NCBI GenBank assembly: GCA_020631275.1
Contig: JAHDHO010000006.1
Location: forward strand, 1-40,897
DNA: 40,897 nucleotides
Direction: 5' to 3'
From: Polaribacter sp.
Lineage (GTDB): Bacteria > Bacteroidota > Bacteroidia > Flavobacteriales > Flavobacteriaceae
Below the pieces are notes generated by a model. The model ran no database searches. It saw only the letters and a program-made list of their open reading frames with translations, and was not told the origin of the DNA. Position 1 is the stretch's first letter; each line of letters starts with the position of its first letter. The translations under genes and the position numbers were made by a program. Below, piece by piece: positions 1 to 7,143 of this stretch.

Positions 1-1
1 A

Positions 2-187
2 AATATAGGTTATAATGAAGCCATGAAAAGAGGTAGAGCGCAAGATAAAGCATTGTTAAATTTAATTGCAGACGATACAATTCATACGCATTTAGATATG
101 ACAAAAGAAGAATTAAAAGTTATTCTAGAGAAAGTTATAATAGAAACAAATACTATTTTACAAGAAGATAAAATTGCAGGAATGTAA
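2..187 (+). CDS. C-terminal end of a truncated gene, possibly a lyase of the fumarase/adenylosuccinate lyase superfamily
   Basis: An open frame enters from the left edge and stops with TAA at 185-187, giving 61 residues with no visible start. It is helical and charged. A stretch of the form LLNLIADD..IHTHLDMTKEELKVIL resembles the C-terminal helix pair of adenylosuccinate-lyase-type enzymes (a LLxLLxxDPEVxxxLSxEELxxLLDP-like pattern). That resemblance is from memory and weak, so the function is tentative. The codon usage and A/T-rich third positions match the downstream genes, so it is probably a real gene end. It is followed by an intergenic repeat fragment rather than by directly coupled genes. 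The full gene lies outside the window. Confidence 0.4.
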   Translation, partial: NIGYNEAMKRGRAQDKALLNLIADDTIHTHLDMTKEELKVILEKVIIETNTILQEDKIAGM

Positions 188-194
188 TTTTTTT

Positions 195-281
195 GAAGCT
201 ATTCCTGCTTTTCGCACTCGCTTTTTTTATTCAGAAAAGAATAAAAAAGAGCTCAAACAAATGCTACAATCAGGGCTAAAC
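195..281 (+). repeat. Right half of the long inverted-repeat element also present at 4126-4295
   Basis: The segment beginning GAAGCTATTCCTGCTTTTCGC and ending CAATCAGGGCTAAAC matches the right-hand half of the element at 4221-4295: the same CCTGCTTTTC block, a T-run followed by TCAGAAAA, and the same CAATCAGGGCTAAAC end. The left arms (GTTAGGGATTG and the AGCGAAAAGC block) are absent here. It is therefore a 3-prime half copy lying directly after the truncated gene, without the partner arms needed for the long stem. Confidence 0.6.
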
Positions 282-334
282 CAATTCATAAAAGCAATTA
301 ATTAGAAGTAACAAATAGCATTTTTATAAAGTAA

Positions 335-853
335 ATGAAAAAATATATTGTTTTACTAAGAGGAATTAATGTGTCAGGAAGAAACAAAATTCCAATGGCA
401 GAACTTCGTGATTTATTAAACAATTTAGGTTTTAAAAATGTACAAACATATATTCAAAGCGGAAACATTATTTTAGAATCAATAGAAGGTAAATCTATAA
501 CTTGTAATAAAATTAAAGAAGGAATTCAAACCAAATTTGGTTTAGATATTCCTGTAATTGCAAGAACAATTCCCGAATGGAAAAAAGCAATTGCTAAATA
601 CCCTTTTCCAACAGACAACACCAAAATAGTTGCGTTTGTTTTCTTAAACAGAAAAGTATATGAAACAAAAATTGAAGTAAAAGATTCTAGTAACGATAAA
701 TATTTAATAGATAATGATATGGTTTATATTTATTGTGAAACAGGTTTTGCAAAAACAAAACTATCTAATCATTTATTCGAAAGAAAATTGAATGTTACCG
801 CAACAACTAGAAATTATAATACAATATTAAAATTATTAGAACTGTCAAAATAA
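335..853 (+). CDS. DUF1697 family protein
   Basis: This 172-aa protein starts at an ATG in an AT-rich leader and matches DUF1697 from its first residues. The pattern YIVLLRGINVSGRNKIPMAEL at residues 4-24 is followed by LGF.NVQTYIQSGNIIL near 31-47, which is the family signature. Length is typical of the family (about 170-180 aa). No signal peptide or membrane segment is visible, so it is probably cytosolic. The biochemical function of DUF1697 is not established. It is the first gene of a tightly packed run: the RidA-like gene starts 6 bp after its stop. That placement at the head of an aminomuconate-pathway operon may be fortuitous. Confidence 0.9.
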   Translation: MKKYIVLLRGINVSGRNKIPMAELRDLLNNLGFKNVQTYIQSGNIILESIEGKSITCNKIKEGIQTKFGLDIPVIARTIPEWKKAIAKYPFPTDNTKIVAFVFLNRKVYETKIEVKDSSNDKYLIDNDMVYIYCETGFAKTKLSNHLFERKLNVTATTRNYNTILKLLELSK

Positions 854-859
854 AAGAAT

Positions 860-1264
860 ATGTTAGAAAAAAAAGTAACACCAAGAGGCGCTTATCCACA
901 TGTAAAAGTTGTTGGAGATTTTATTTTCGTTTCAGGAACAAGTTCTAGAAGAGCAGATAATTCTATAGCAGGAGTAGATATTATAGACGAAATGGGAACA
1001 AAATATCTAAATGCAGAAACACAAACAAGAGAAGTTTTAAAAAATATTGATAAAAATTTACAAACTGTTGGCGCAAGTATAAAAGATGTAGTTGATGTTT
1101 CTACCTTTTTAGTAAATATGAATGATTTTGCAGGCTATAATAAAGCATATGCAGAATTTTTTGATAAAGAAACTGGCCCTACAAGAACCACAGTTGCAGT
1201 GCATCAATTACCACATCCAGATTTAGTGGTAGAGATTAAAGTAACGGCTTATAAAAAACAATAG
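860..1264 (+). CDS. RidA/YjgF-family protein, probable 2-aminomuconate deaminase
   Basis: A 134-aa protein of the RidA/YER057c/UK114 fold. The N-terminal [24 protein letters not shown] and the closing [15 protein letters not shown] fit the branch annotated as 2-aminomuconate deaminase (AmnD/NbaF-like). The usual RidA substrate-binding arginine lies in the GPTRTTVAV segment near residue 113. The reaction would be hydrolytic removal of ammonia from 2-aminomuconate to give 4-oxalocrotonate, after the ALDH step in tryptophan catabolism. Neighbours support this: the ALDH, the ACMS decarboxylase and hydroxyanthranilate dioxygenase all lie downstream in the same direction. A generic imine-hydrolysing RidA role is the alternative. 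The next gene starts immediately after its stop. Confidence 0.85.
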   Translation: MLEKKVTPRGAYPHVKVVGDFIFVSGTSSRRADNSIAGVDIIDEMGTKYLNAETQTREVLKNIDKNLQTVGASIKDVVDVSTFLVNMNDFAGYNKAYAEFFDKETGPTRTTVAVHQLPHPDLVVEIKVTAYKKQ

Positions 1265-1657
1265 ATGTTTAAATTAAAAACAAGTCTCAATATAAGAAAG
1301 TTCGCTTTTTGTTTTTTAATAATTAGCTTTTACTCTTGTAAACCAAAAACTGCGCTTCCTGATCCTTTAGAAGCAGGCTGGAAAGGAAAAAAGGTTTGTG
1401 AAGTTTTGCAAGATAGTGCAGAGTTAAGAGTGTTAAAATGTACGTTTGCTCCTGGAGTTGGTCACGAAGAACATTACCATAAAAAACACTTTGGCTATAC
1501 GCTTGTTGGAAGTAAGTTTAAAATAAAAGACGCTAAAGGAGTAAGAGAGGTAGATGTACCAACAGGGTATAGTTTTTCAAATGAAGAAAGAACATCGCAC
1601 GAAGTGTTAAATATTGGTAATGAAACTGCCGTATTTTTAATTATTGAACCTAAATAG
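1265..1657 (+). CDS. Cupin-domain lipoprotein
   Basis: A 130-aa protein with an N-terminal hydrophobic segment ending in a lipobox (SFYSC, Cys25), so probably a lipid-anchored envelope protein. A single cupin domain follows, with the metal-binding-like motif HEEHYHKKHFGYTL near residues 68-81 and a second His in TSHEVLNIG near 112. The usual Glu of cupin motif 1 is not in its normal place, where His appears instead. The ATG directly follows the stop of the RidA-like gene, so it belongs to the same transcript. A lipoprotein is unexpected inside a cytosolic aromatic-degradation operon. Substrate and role are unknown; sensing or binding a ring metabolite is only a guess. Confidence 0.75.
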   Translation: MFKLKTSLNIRKFAFCFLIISFYSCKPKTALPDPLEAGWKGKKVCEVLQDSAELRVLKCTFAPGVGHEEHYHKKHFGYTLVGSKFKIKDAKGVREVDVPTGYSFSNEERTSHEVLNIGNETAVFLIIEPK

Positions 1658-1670
1658 ATTTAAATATATA

Positions 1671-3113
1671 TTGAAAATCCAAAACTACATAAACGGAAAA
1701 TTTGAAGATCCAATAAAGGGAGGATATATTGATAACTACAATCCATCAATAGGAGAAATCTACGGACAAATTCCAAATTCTTCGAAAGAAGATGTAGAAA
1801 AAGCTTTTGAAGCTGCGGCAAATGCATTTCCTAGTTGGTCTAACACAACATTAGCAACAAGAAGTAAAATCTTGTCTAAAATTGCAGAATTAATAAAAGG
1901 AAAATTAGATTTTTTAGCAGAAGCAGAATCTAAAGATAATGGTAAGCCAATTAGTTTAGCAAAAGCAATAGATATACCAAGAGCTGCAGCAAATTTTCAG
2001 TTTTATGCAAATGCAATAACACAGTTTTCATCTGAAGCACATGAAAGTGTTGGTTTAAATGCAGTGAATTTTACTTTACGACAACCAATAGGAGTAGTCG
2101 GTTGTATTTCTCCATGGAATTTACCATTGTATTTATTCACATGGAAAATTGCTCCTGCAATTGCAGCAGGAAATTGTGTGGTTGCAAAACCAAGTGAAAT
2201 TACGCCAATGACAGCGTATTTATTAGGCGAAATTTGTAACGAAGCTGGTCTACCAAAAGGCGTTTTAAATATTGTACACGGTTTAGGAACTTCAACAGGG
2301 CAAGCAATTGTAGAACATCCGAATATAAAAGCGATTTCATTTACTGGAGGAACTAAAACAGGAGCTCATATTGCTAGAGTTGCGGCACCAATGTTTAAAA
2401 AGTTATCTTTAGAATTAGGAGGAAAAAATCCAAATATCATTTTTGCAGATTGCGATTATGAGAAGATGTTAGAAACTACAGTTCGCTCTTCATTTGCAAA
2501 TCAAGGTCAAATTTGTTTATGCGGAAGTAGAATTTTAGTAGAAGAAAAAATTTACGAGAAGTTTAAGAAAGATTTTATTAAAAAAGTATCTAAATTAAAA
2601 GTCGGAAATCCATCTGAAGAAAACACAGATATTGGCGCTTTGGTTTCGAGAGAACATTTAGAAAAAGTAAAAAGTTATATTGATATTGCTGAACAAGAAA
2701 ACGCAAAAATTCTTTTTGGCGGAAATAAAGTTGAAATAAAAAATTTCGAAAATGGTTATTATTTGCAACCCACAATTATTGAGGTTGCAGACAATAATTG
2801 CAGATTGAATCAAGAAGAAGTTTTTGGTCCTGTTGTAACAATTATGTCATTTAAAACAGATGAAGAAGCACTGTATTTAGCTAATGATGTAAAATATGGA
2901 TTATCTGCTACTATATGGACAAATAATTTAAACAGAACCATGCAGTTTTCTAAACAATTACACACAGGAATTGTTTGGGTAAATACTTGGTTAATGAGGG
3001 ATTTAAGAACACCTTTTGGTGGCGCAAAAGACAGTGGAGTAGGAAGAGAAGGAGGCTTTGAAGCATTGCGTTTTTTTACAGAGCCAAAAAACGTTTGTAT
3101 TAGTTATGAATAA
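1671..3113 (+). CDS. Aldehyde dehydrogenase, probable 2-aminomuconate-6-semialdehyde dehydrogenase
   Basis: NAD-dependent ALDH of about 480 aa. I place the start at the TTG at 1671 (M-KIQNYINGKFEDP), 13 bp after the cupin stop. The upstream TTG at 1644 would overlap the cupin gene and adds residues not seen in the family; no early in-frame ATG exists. Visible motifs are GCISPWNLPLYL and AAGNCVVAKPSE (cofactor site), KLSLELGGKNP (general base Glu) and FANQGQICLCGSR (catalytic Cys, the first of the two). FANQGxICLCxSR closely resembles human ALDH8A1 and the bacterial 2-hydroxymuconate/2-aminomuconate semialdehyde dehydrogenases. With the ACMS decarboxylase downstream and the RidA-like deaminase upstream, oxidation of 2-aminomuconate semialdehyde to 2-aminomuconate (NbaE/AmnC-type) is the natural assignment. 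Confidence 0.9.
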   Translation: MKIQNYINGKFEDPIKGGYIDNYNPSIGEIYGQIPNSSKEDVEKAFEAAANAFPSWSNTTLATRSKILSKIAELIKGKLDFLAEAESKDNGKPISLAKAIDIPRAAANFQFYANAITQFSSEAHESVGLNAVNFTLRQPIGVVGCISPWNLPLYLFTWKIAPAIAAGNCVVAKPSEITPMTAYLLGEICNEAGLPKGVLNIVHGLGTSTGQAIVEHPNIKAISFTGGTKTGAHIARVAAPMFKKLSLELGGKNPNIIFADCDYEKMLETTVRSSFANQGQICLCGSRILVEEKIYEKFKKDFIKKVSKLKVGNPSEENTDIGALVSREHLEKVKSYIDIAEQENAKILFGGNKVEIKNFENGYYLQPTIIEVADNNCRLNQEEVFGPVVTIMSFKTDEEALYLANDVKYGLSATIWTNNLNRTMQFSKQLHTGIVWVNTWLMRDLRTPFGGAKDSGVGREGGFEALRFFTEPKNVCISYE

Positions 3114-3324
3114 AGAAATACGAGAAAAAATAATAGAAGTTTGTAATGATAAAATTGCTAAAAAAGGAGAAAATGTAGGTTTGTCTTTCTATGCATTTTT
3201 CAAAAATAAAAATGAGAATCCGAAATTGTTAATGGAAGTTGCAAAATGGTGGATTGAAACACACGAATTAGATCATTTTGAAAAGGCTGTGAAGATTAAA
3301 CAAATGATTATTGAAAATAAATAA
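3106..3324 (+). CDS. Small conserved protein (72 aa) overlapping the ALDH gene
   Basis: An ATG at 3106 opens a 72-residue frame overlapping the last 8 bases of the ALDH gene, so translation is probably coupled. An upstream TTG in the same frame at 3058 lies well inside the ALDH and is an unlikely start. The protein is soluble and charged, with an Arg/Lys-rich N-terminal helix, a GENVGLSFYAFFKNK centre and a Trp-Trp-containing second half (AKWWIETHELDHFEKAVKIK). It looks like a conserved small family, possibly DUF6500 (from memory, unverified). Its function is unknown. Placement between the ALDH and the SDR suggests an accessory role in 2-aminomuconate metabolism. Confidence 0.75.
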   Translation: MNKEIREKIIEVCNDKIAKKGENVGLSFYAFFKNKNENPKLLMEVAKWWIETHELDHFEKAVKIKQMIIENK

Positions 3325-3335
3325 GTAAGTAAGAA

Positions 3336-4112
3336 ATGAACCTAAATATACAAAATAAAAATGCACTAGTTTGTGGTAGCACACAAGGAATAGGGAAAGC
3401 AACAGCAATTCTTTTAGCAAAAGAAGGAGTAAATATTACGCTTGTTGCTAGAAATGAAGAAAAATTAAAAGCTGTTTTATCAGAATTACCAAATAACAAT
3501 CAGAATCATAATTATTTGGTGGCAGATTTTTCTAAACCAGAAGAGTTGCAAAAAGCATTAGATACATCAGATTTAAAATTTCATATTTTAGTGAATAATA
3601 CTGGTGGTCCAAAAGGAGGCGAATTATTATCTGCAACTTCTACAGAGTTAATAAACGCATTTCAAATGCATATTGTTTGCAATCAAATTTTGGTGCAAGC
3701 AGTAGTTCCGTTTATGAAATCAGAAAAATTTGGAAGAATTATTAATGTAATTTCAACATCTGTAAAAGAACCAATTCCTGGTTTAGGAGTTTCTAATACC
3801 ATAAGAAATGCAGTTGGTAATTGGGCAAAAACGTTGGCTACAGAATTAGGGCAATTTAAAATTACAGTAAATAATGTGTTGCCTGGTTTTACAGATACTG
3901 CACGTTTAGATCAAATTATTACTATGAAGGCTAACCAAGCAAATACAACTGACGAAAATATTGTGAATCAGTTAAAAAGTTATGTGCCTGCAAGTCGTTT
4001 TGCAAAACCAGAAGAAACAGCCGCTGCAATAACTTTTTTAGCTAGTGAACAAGCAGGTTATATAAACGGAATTAATTTGCCTGTTGATGGTGGAAGAACT
4101 AAATCTTTGTAA
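3336..4112 (+). CDS. SDR-family oxidoreductase with an atypical active site
   Basis: A 258-aa short-chain dehydrogenase/reductase-fold protein. The cofactor motif is CGSTQGIGKA near residues 13-22, with DF at 64-65, NNTGGP in place of the usual NNAG near 87-92, and a conserved GRIINVIST strand ending in Ser. Where a classical SDR has YxxxK the protein reads SNTIRNAV, so both the catalytic Tyr (now Asn) and Lys (now Arg) are absent. The C-terminus (ASEQAGYINGINLPVDGG) is normal. Such Tyr-less SDRs form a recognised subgroup often annotated as 3-oxoacyl-ACP reductases, but their chemistry is unclear. It ends the first block of the aminomuconate gene set. Its role may be redox, binding or something else; the fold assignment is firm. 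Confidence 0.88.
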   Translation: MNLNIQNKNALVCGSTQGIGKATAILLAKEGVNITLVARNEEKLKAVLSELPNNNQNHNYLVADFSKPEELQKALDTSDLKFHILVNNTGGPKGGELLSATSTELINAFQMHIVCNQILVQAVVPFMKSEKFGRIINVISTSVKEPIPGLGVSNTIRNAVGNWAKTLATELGQFKITVNNVLPGFTDTARLDQIITMKANQANTTDENIVNQLKSYVPASRFAKPEETAAAITFLASEQAGYINGINLPVDGGRTKSL

Positions 4113-4125
4113 ATTTATACAGAAT

Positions 4126-4295
4126 CTTGCGTTAGGGATTGAAGCGACATCCTTTTATGAAGAATGAATAAAAGATACAGCGAAAAGCCCGACCTTTAGG
4201 GAACGCCAAAATAGTTATAAGAAGCTATTTCCTGCTTTTCACTATATCTTTTTTCAGAAAAAGAAAAAAGGATGCCGTTTCAATCAGGGCTAAAC
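4126..4295 (+). ncRNA. Long imperfect inverted repeat, tentative Flavo-1-like structured RNA element
   Basis: Two nested stems are visible. The outer pairs 4137-4156 (GATTGAAGCGACATCC plus TTTT) with 4266-4285 (AAAA plus GGATGCCGTTTCAATC): one G-U wobble and one A-C mismatch over 20 bp. The inner pairs 4171-4188 (AAAGATACAGCGAAAAGC) with 4234-4251: two C-A mismatches over 18 bp. TTAG at 4132-4135 can also pair with CTAA near 4290-4293. The terminal region holds CCCGACCTTTAGGGAACGCC. If transcribed from the minus strand, three of the four imperfect pairs become G-U wobbles. The architecture recalls the dispersed Flavo-1 motif of Flavobacteria (from memory, unverified). The rest of the 299-bp gap (4296-4411) holds only a GTTTGC/GCAAAC inverted repeat near 4299-4327 and AT-rich leader. 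Confidence 0.55.
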
Positions 4296-4411
4296 TTGTT
4301 TGCAGAATTTAGTAATTAAAAGCAAACAAAAAGAGATTTTAAAAAAACATTAAAAATAAGTAATTTTAAAGTCAAACAATCAATACATCCAATAATCTAA
4401 AAATCAATAAA

Positions 4412-4936
4412 ATGAATTTAGTACAACCTATAAATTTTAAAAAATGGATTGATGAACATCGTCATTTATTAAAACCACCTGTTGGTAATAAACAAGTTTG
4501 GGATAATGGCGAATATATAGTAATGGTTGTTGGTGGGCCAAATAGTAGAAAAGACTATCATTACAATGAAACTCCAGAGTTTTTCTATCAATTAGAAGGA
4601 GATATGATTTTAAAAATTATAGATTCTGATGGAAAACAAATTGATGTTGAAATTAATGAAGGTGATATTTATTTATTACCAGGTAAAGTTCCACATTCAC
4701 CACAAAGAAAAGAAAATACTGTTGGTTTGGTTATAGAATATCCGCGTTCTGAAGGAATGTTAGATGCTTTAGAATGGTATTGCGAAAATTGTGGAAACCA
4801 ATTGTATAGAGAAGAATTTCCTTTGGATAATATTGAGACTGATATGCCAGTAATTTTCGATAAATACTATTCTGATAAAGAAAAATGTACCTGTAGTAAT
4901 TGTGGTACTGTAATGCAACCACCAAATAAAATATAG
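4412..4936 (+). CDS. nbaC: 3-hydroxyanthranilate 3,4-dioxygenase
   Basis: A 174-aa cupin-type extradiol dioxygenase that opens the ring of 3-hydroxyanthranilate to give 2-amino-3-carboxymuconate semialdehyde (ACMS). All expected residues are present: iron ligands His50, Glu56 and His95; substrate-binding Arg46, Arg99 and Glu109; and the bacterial-type C-terminal rubredoxin-like iron site formed by Cys124/Cys127 (CENC) and Cys161/Cys164 (CSNC). Length matches bacterial homologues. The start ATG sits after a 299-bp gap containing the inverted-repeat element, so it may have its own promoter or be read through from the upstream block. The ACMS decarboxylase begins 3 bp after its stop, which pairs this enzyme with the next pathway step. 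Confidence 0.97.
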   Translation: MNLVQPINFKKWIDEHRHLLKPPVGNKQVWDNGEYIVMVVGGPNSRKDYHYNETPEFFYQLEGDMILKIIDSDGKQIDVEINEGDIYLLPGKVPHSPQRKENTVGLVIEYPRSEGMLDALEWYCENCGNQLYREEFPLDNIETDMPVIFDKYYSDKEKCTCSNCGTVMQPPNKI

Positions 4937-4939
4937 TAA

Positions 4940-6022
4940 ATGAAACGCAAATTACGTATTAACGGTCATTCTCATTTATTACCTTACCCAGAAGAAATTC
5001 CTGAATTTATGAAGGAAAAGGAAATTTTTTGGGTAGATGATGAGCGTAAACATATGTTACAAAAAGGTTGGCGAAGACCCGTAACAGATTCTAGTTTTTT
5101 CTTAGACGAAAAACTACTTTGGATGGAGAAAAACAAGATAGATCATGCAGTTGTTCTAAATCTCTCTCAATTATATGGTAATGGTTTGCGTTTAGAAGAA
5201 ATGAAAAAAGCGTTGCGTTTTCAAAACGATTTTAACGCAAAAGTACAAAGAGAGCATCCTTCTAAATTTACTTGCGGATTTGTAGTACACCCAGGATTTA
5301 TATACGGAGCTTTAGATGAAATGAAACGTTGTGTAGAAGAATTAGATTTAAAAGTTTTGTGTTTACCAACACATTTTATGGATTCTATTGGGCAATGGCG
5401 TTGTGTTTTTGATGAAGAAAACGATCGAATTTTCGAGTTAGCAGATAAATACAAACTGGCAATAGAAATTCATCCTTATGATGGTGATAAGATGATTAAA
5501 TTAGAAAACACAAATTGGCGTTTTCATTTAATTTGGATGCTGGCACAATGCGGAGATGCTTATCATTTCTATACTTTAAATGGTATGCAAGAACGTTTTA
5601 AAAATATTAGAACTTGTTTTGCTCATGGTGGGCAATTGGCACAAATGAATTTGGGTAGAAGAATTCAAGGTTTTGACGGAAGACCAGATTTGTTCGAAGG
5701 CAAAACGCATCCTAGAAAAGCAGTAGGGCATAAAAACATATTTTTTGATACACTTGTACACGATACGGATTCTCTAAAGTTAATGTTTAAAAGACAAGGA
5801 ACTAATCAAGTTTTAATGGGCTTAGACGATCCTTATCCTTTAGGTGAAATGGAAAGTGATAAACAATCATCATATCCTGGTAAAATATTAGATTTAGCAA
5901 TAGAACAAGAAATAATCTCTGAAAGTGAAAAAGAAGAAATTTGGGAAGACAATGTTTTACAATGGCTTTTTGGAGACAATGAAAAAGCGAAACAAGACTT
6001 AATAAATAAAATAATAGGGTAA
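4940..6022 (+). CDS. nbaD: Amidohydrolase, 2-amino-3-carboxymuconate-6-semialdehyde decarboxylase (ACMSD)
   Basis: A 360-aa amidohydrolase-superfamily enzyme. Metal ligands are visible as GHSHLLP (His10, His12), EIHPYDG (His178), CFAHGG (His229) and GLDDPYPLGE (Asp296), the ACMSD arrangement. It would decarboxylate ACMS to 2-aminomuconate semialdehyde, diverting the kynurenine pathway from quinolinate/NAD synthesis toward complete degradation. It starts 3 bp after the dioxygenase and its TAA overlaps the ATG of the next gene (TAATG). Together with the ALDH and the deaminase-like RidA protein it completes the branch from 3-hydroxyanthranilate to 4-oxalocrotonate. The enzymes for earlier steps (tryptophan dioxygenase, kynurenine monooxygenase, kynureninase) are not in this window. 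Confidence 0.95.
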   Translation: MKRKLRINGHSHLLPYPEEIPEFMKEKEIFWVDDERKHMLQKGWRRPVTDSSFFLDEKLLWMEKNKIDHAVVLNLSQLYGNGLRLEEMKKALRFQNDFNAKVQREHPSKFTCGFVVHPGFIYGALDEMKRCVEELDLKVLCLPTHFMDSIGQWRCVFDEENDRIFELADKYKLAIEIHPYDGDKMIKLENTNWRFHLIWMLAQCGDAYHFYTLNGMQERFKNIRTCFAHGGQLAQMNLGRRIQGFDGRPDLFEGKTHPRKAVGHKNIFFDTLVHDTDSLKLMFKRQGTNQVLMGLDDPYPLGEMESDKQSSYPGKILDLAIEQEIISESEKEEIWEDNVLQWLFGDNEKAKQDLINKIIG

Positions 6023-6441
6023 TGTCTAAATGGTTACTTAGAAAAGCTTCTGGATCTAGAGCTAAGTTTAAAGAAACCGGAGATTTTTCGAGTAGAAGAG
6101 GAGGTAAGTATTCAAATTTAGAAGATTTACCTACAAAAGAATCTATGCAAGGTAAAAACTCTAAAAAAACATATTTAGATACAACTTTGGTGAATAGGTG
6201 GTTACAATCTAAAATAAACCAAGATTTTGATGAGGTTTATTCGGAGTTTTTAACTCGTATTCAACCAAAATATTTAGATGCTTACAGACACTGTATTTAT
6301 GAGTATTTAGAGCCCAAAAAGTCTGTAGTAATTGAAGGAAAAACTATTTATGGCACTTTTTATGATGCAAAAATAAAATTACCAAACGGTAAAAAGAAAT
6401 TGTATGTAGACCCAGAATCTAATAAAATTAAAAAGGCATAA
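6022..6441 (+). CDS. Hypothetical basic protein translationally coupled to ACMSD
   Basis: A 139-aa protein that I do not recognise as a named family. Its ATG overlaps the ACMSD stop (TAATG), which implies translational coupling. The N-terminal 40 residues are rich in Arg, Lys and Ser (LLRKASGSRAKFKETGDFSSRRGG) and probably disordered. The C-terminal half looks structured, with a YSEFLTRIQPKYLDAYRHCIYEYLE helix region and a short beta-rich tail (GKTIYGTFYDAKIKLPNGKKKLYVD). There is no signal peptide or membrane segment. A strong terminator follows immediately, so it is the last gene of the cluster. It could be a housekeeping gene captured by the operon rather than a pathway component. Confidence 0.7.
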   Translation: MSKWLLRKASGSRAKFKETGDFSSRRGGKYSNLEDLPTKESMQGKNSKKTYLDTTLVNRWLQSKINQDFDEVYSEFLTRIQPKYLDAYRHCIYEYLEPKKSVVIEGKTIYGTFYDAKIKLPNGKKKLYVDPESNKIKKA

Positions 6442-6471
6442 AAAAAACTTGAGATAATTCTCAAGTTTTTT
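6442..6471. terminator. Bidirectional intrinsic terminator
   Basis: CTTGAGA (6448-6454), loop TAAT, TCTCAAG (6459-6465), flanked by an A-run on the left and a T-run on the right. It works in both directions and separates the plus-strand kynurenine cluster from the convergent TPR-like gene. Confidence 0.9.
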
Positions 6472-6491
6472 ATTATCAATAAAAAATTATC

Positions 6492-7112
6492 TTATTCACA
6501 TTGTTTTAAAACTTCTTCCGCTCTATTTTGCATAAACTTCGGATAAAATTCAATTTCAATTTTTTCTTTTTTTCCCAATTCAATGGCTCTTTTAATTTCT
6601 GAACAATATGGCTTTGTAGATTTGCCAAAATATTTTGCAGTTCCCATATTCCATTCTGCATTTCCTAAAATTACCCTTGGGTTATTTGGCGCAATTTGTA
6701 GTGCTTTAGCATATAGTTGATTTGTTTTACCAGATAAAGTCATTCCGTATTTTTGACCATCAAAAGCTATATAACCTAAATTTAAAAATGCCTGTGTAAT
6801 TAATATTTCTGGGTTGTTTTCTGAGTTTGCTCTTGCAATATCTAAAAATTCTTGTGCTTTTGTTAATTTAGCTTTTAAAGCTGTTTCATCTTTTAAACCA
6901 AAACTACTTAATATTTCTACAGTTGCAGTGTAATATGCAGGCAACCATTTTGTAGGTTCTGCTTTAGAAATTCTTTCAAATAATTGAGAGCTTTCTGTCA
7001 TTTTACCTTGTTCCCAAAGAGAAAACGCTTTTTGCATTCCTTTTTGGTATTTTGTTTGTGCGGCAATTCCTGTCGCAATGAAAATTGCGATAATTAAAAT
7101 AGATTTTTTCAT
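6492..7112 (-). CDS. Secreted TPR-like protein
   Basis: A 206-aa protein with a classical signal peptide (MKKSILIIAIFIATGIAAQ). The mature part is helical, with TPR-like spacing (YQKGMQKAFSLWEQGK..ESSQLFERISKAEP near residues 22-53; a second repeat around ALQIAPNNPRVILGNAEWNMG near 136-156). It is probably periplasmic. It lies 31 bp downstream of the DUF2141 gene in the same direction and is likely co-transcribed from the LytTR-type promoter at 7591-7661. Many flavobacteria carry a similar small TPR protein beside TonB receptors and DUF2141, but its role is unknown. No catalytic motif is visible. Confidence 0.8.
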   Translation of the reverse strand: MKKSILIIAIFIATGIAAQTKYQKGMQKAFSLWEQGKMTESSQLFERISKAEPTKWLPAYYTATVEILSSFGLKDETALKAKLTKAQEFLDIARANSENNPEILITQAFLNLGYIAFDGQKYGMTLSGKTNQLYAKALQIAPNNPRVILGNAEWNMGTAKYFGKSTKPYCSEIKRAIELGKKEKIEIEFYPKFMQNRAEEVLKQCE

Positions 7113-7143
7113 TTTAAAAAAGTTTTTGTGGTTTGGTTAATTT

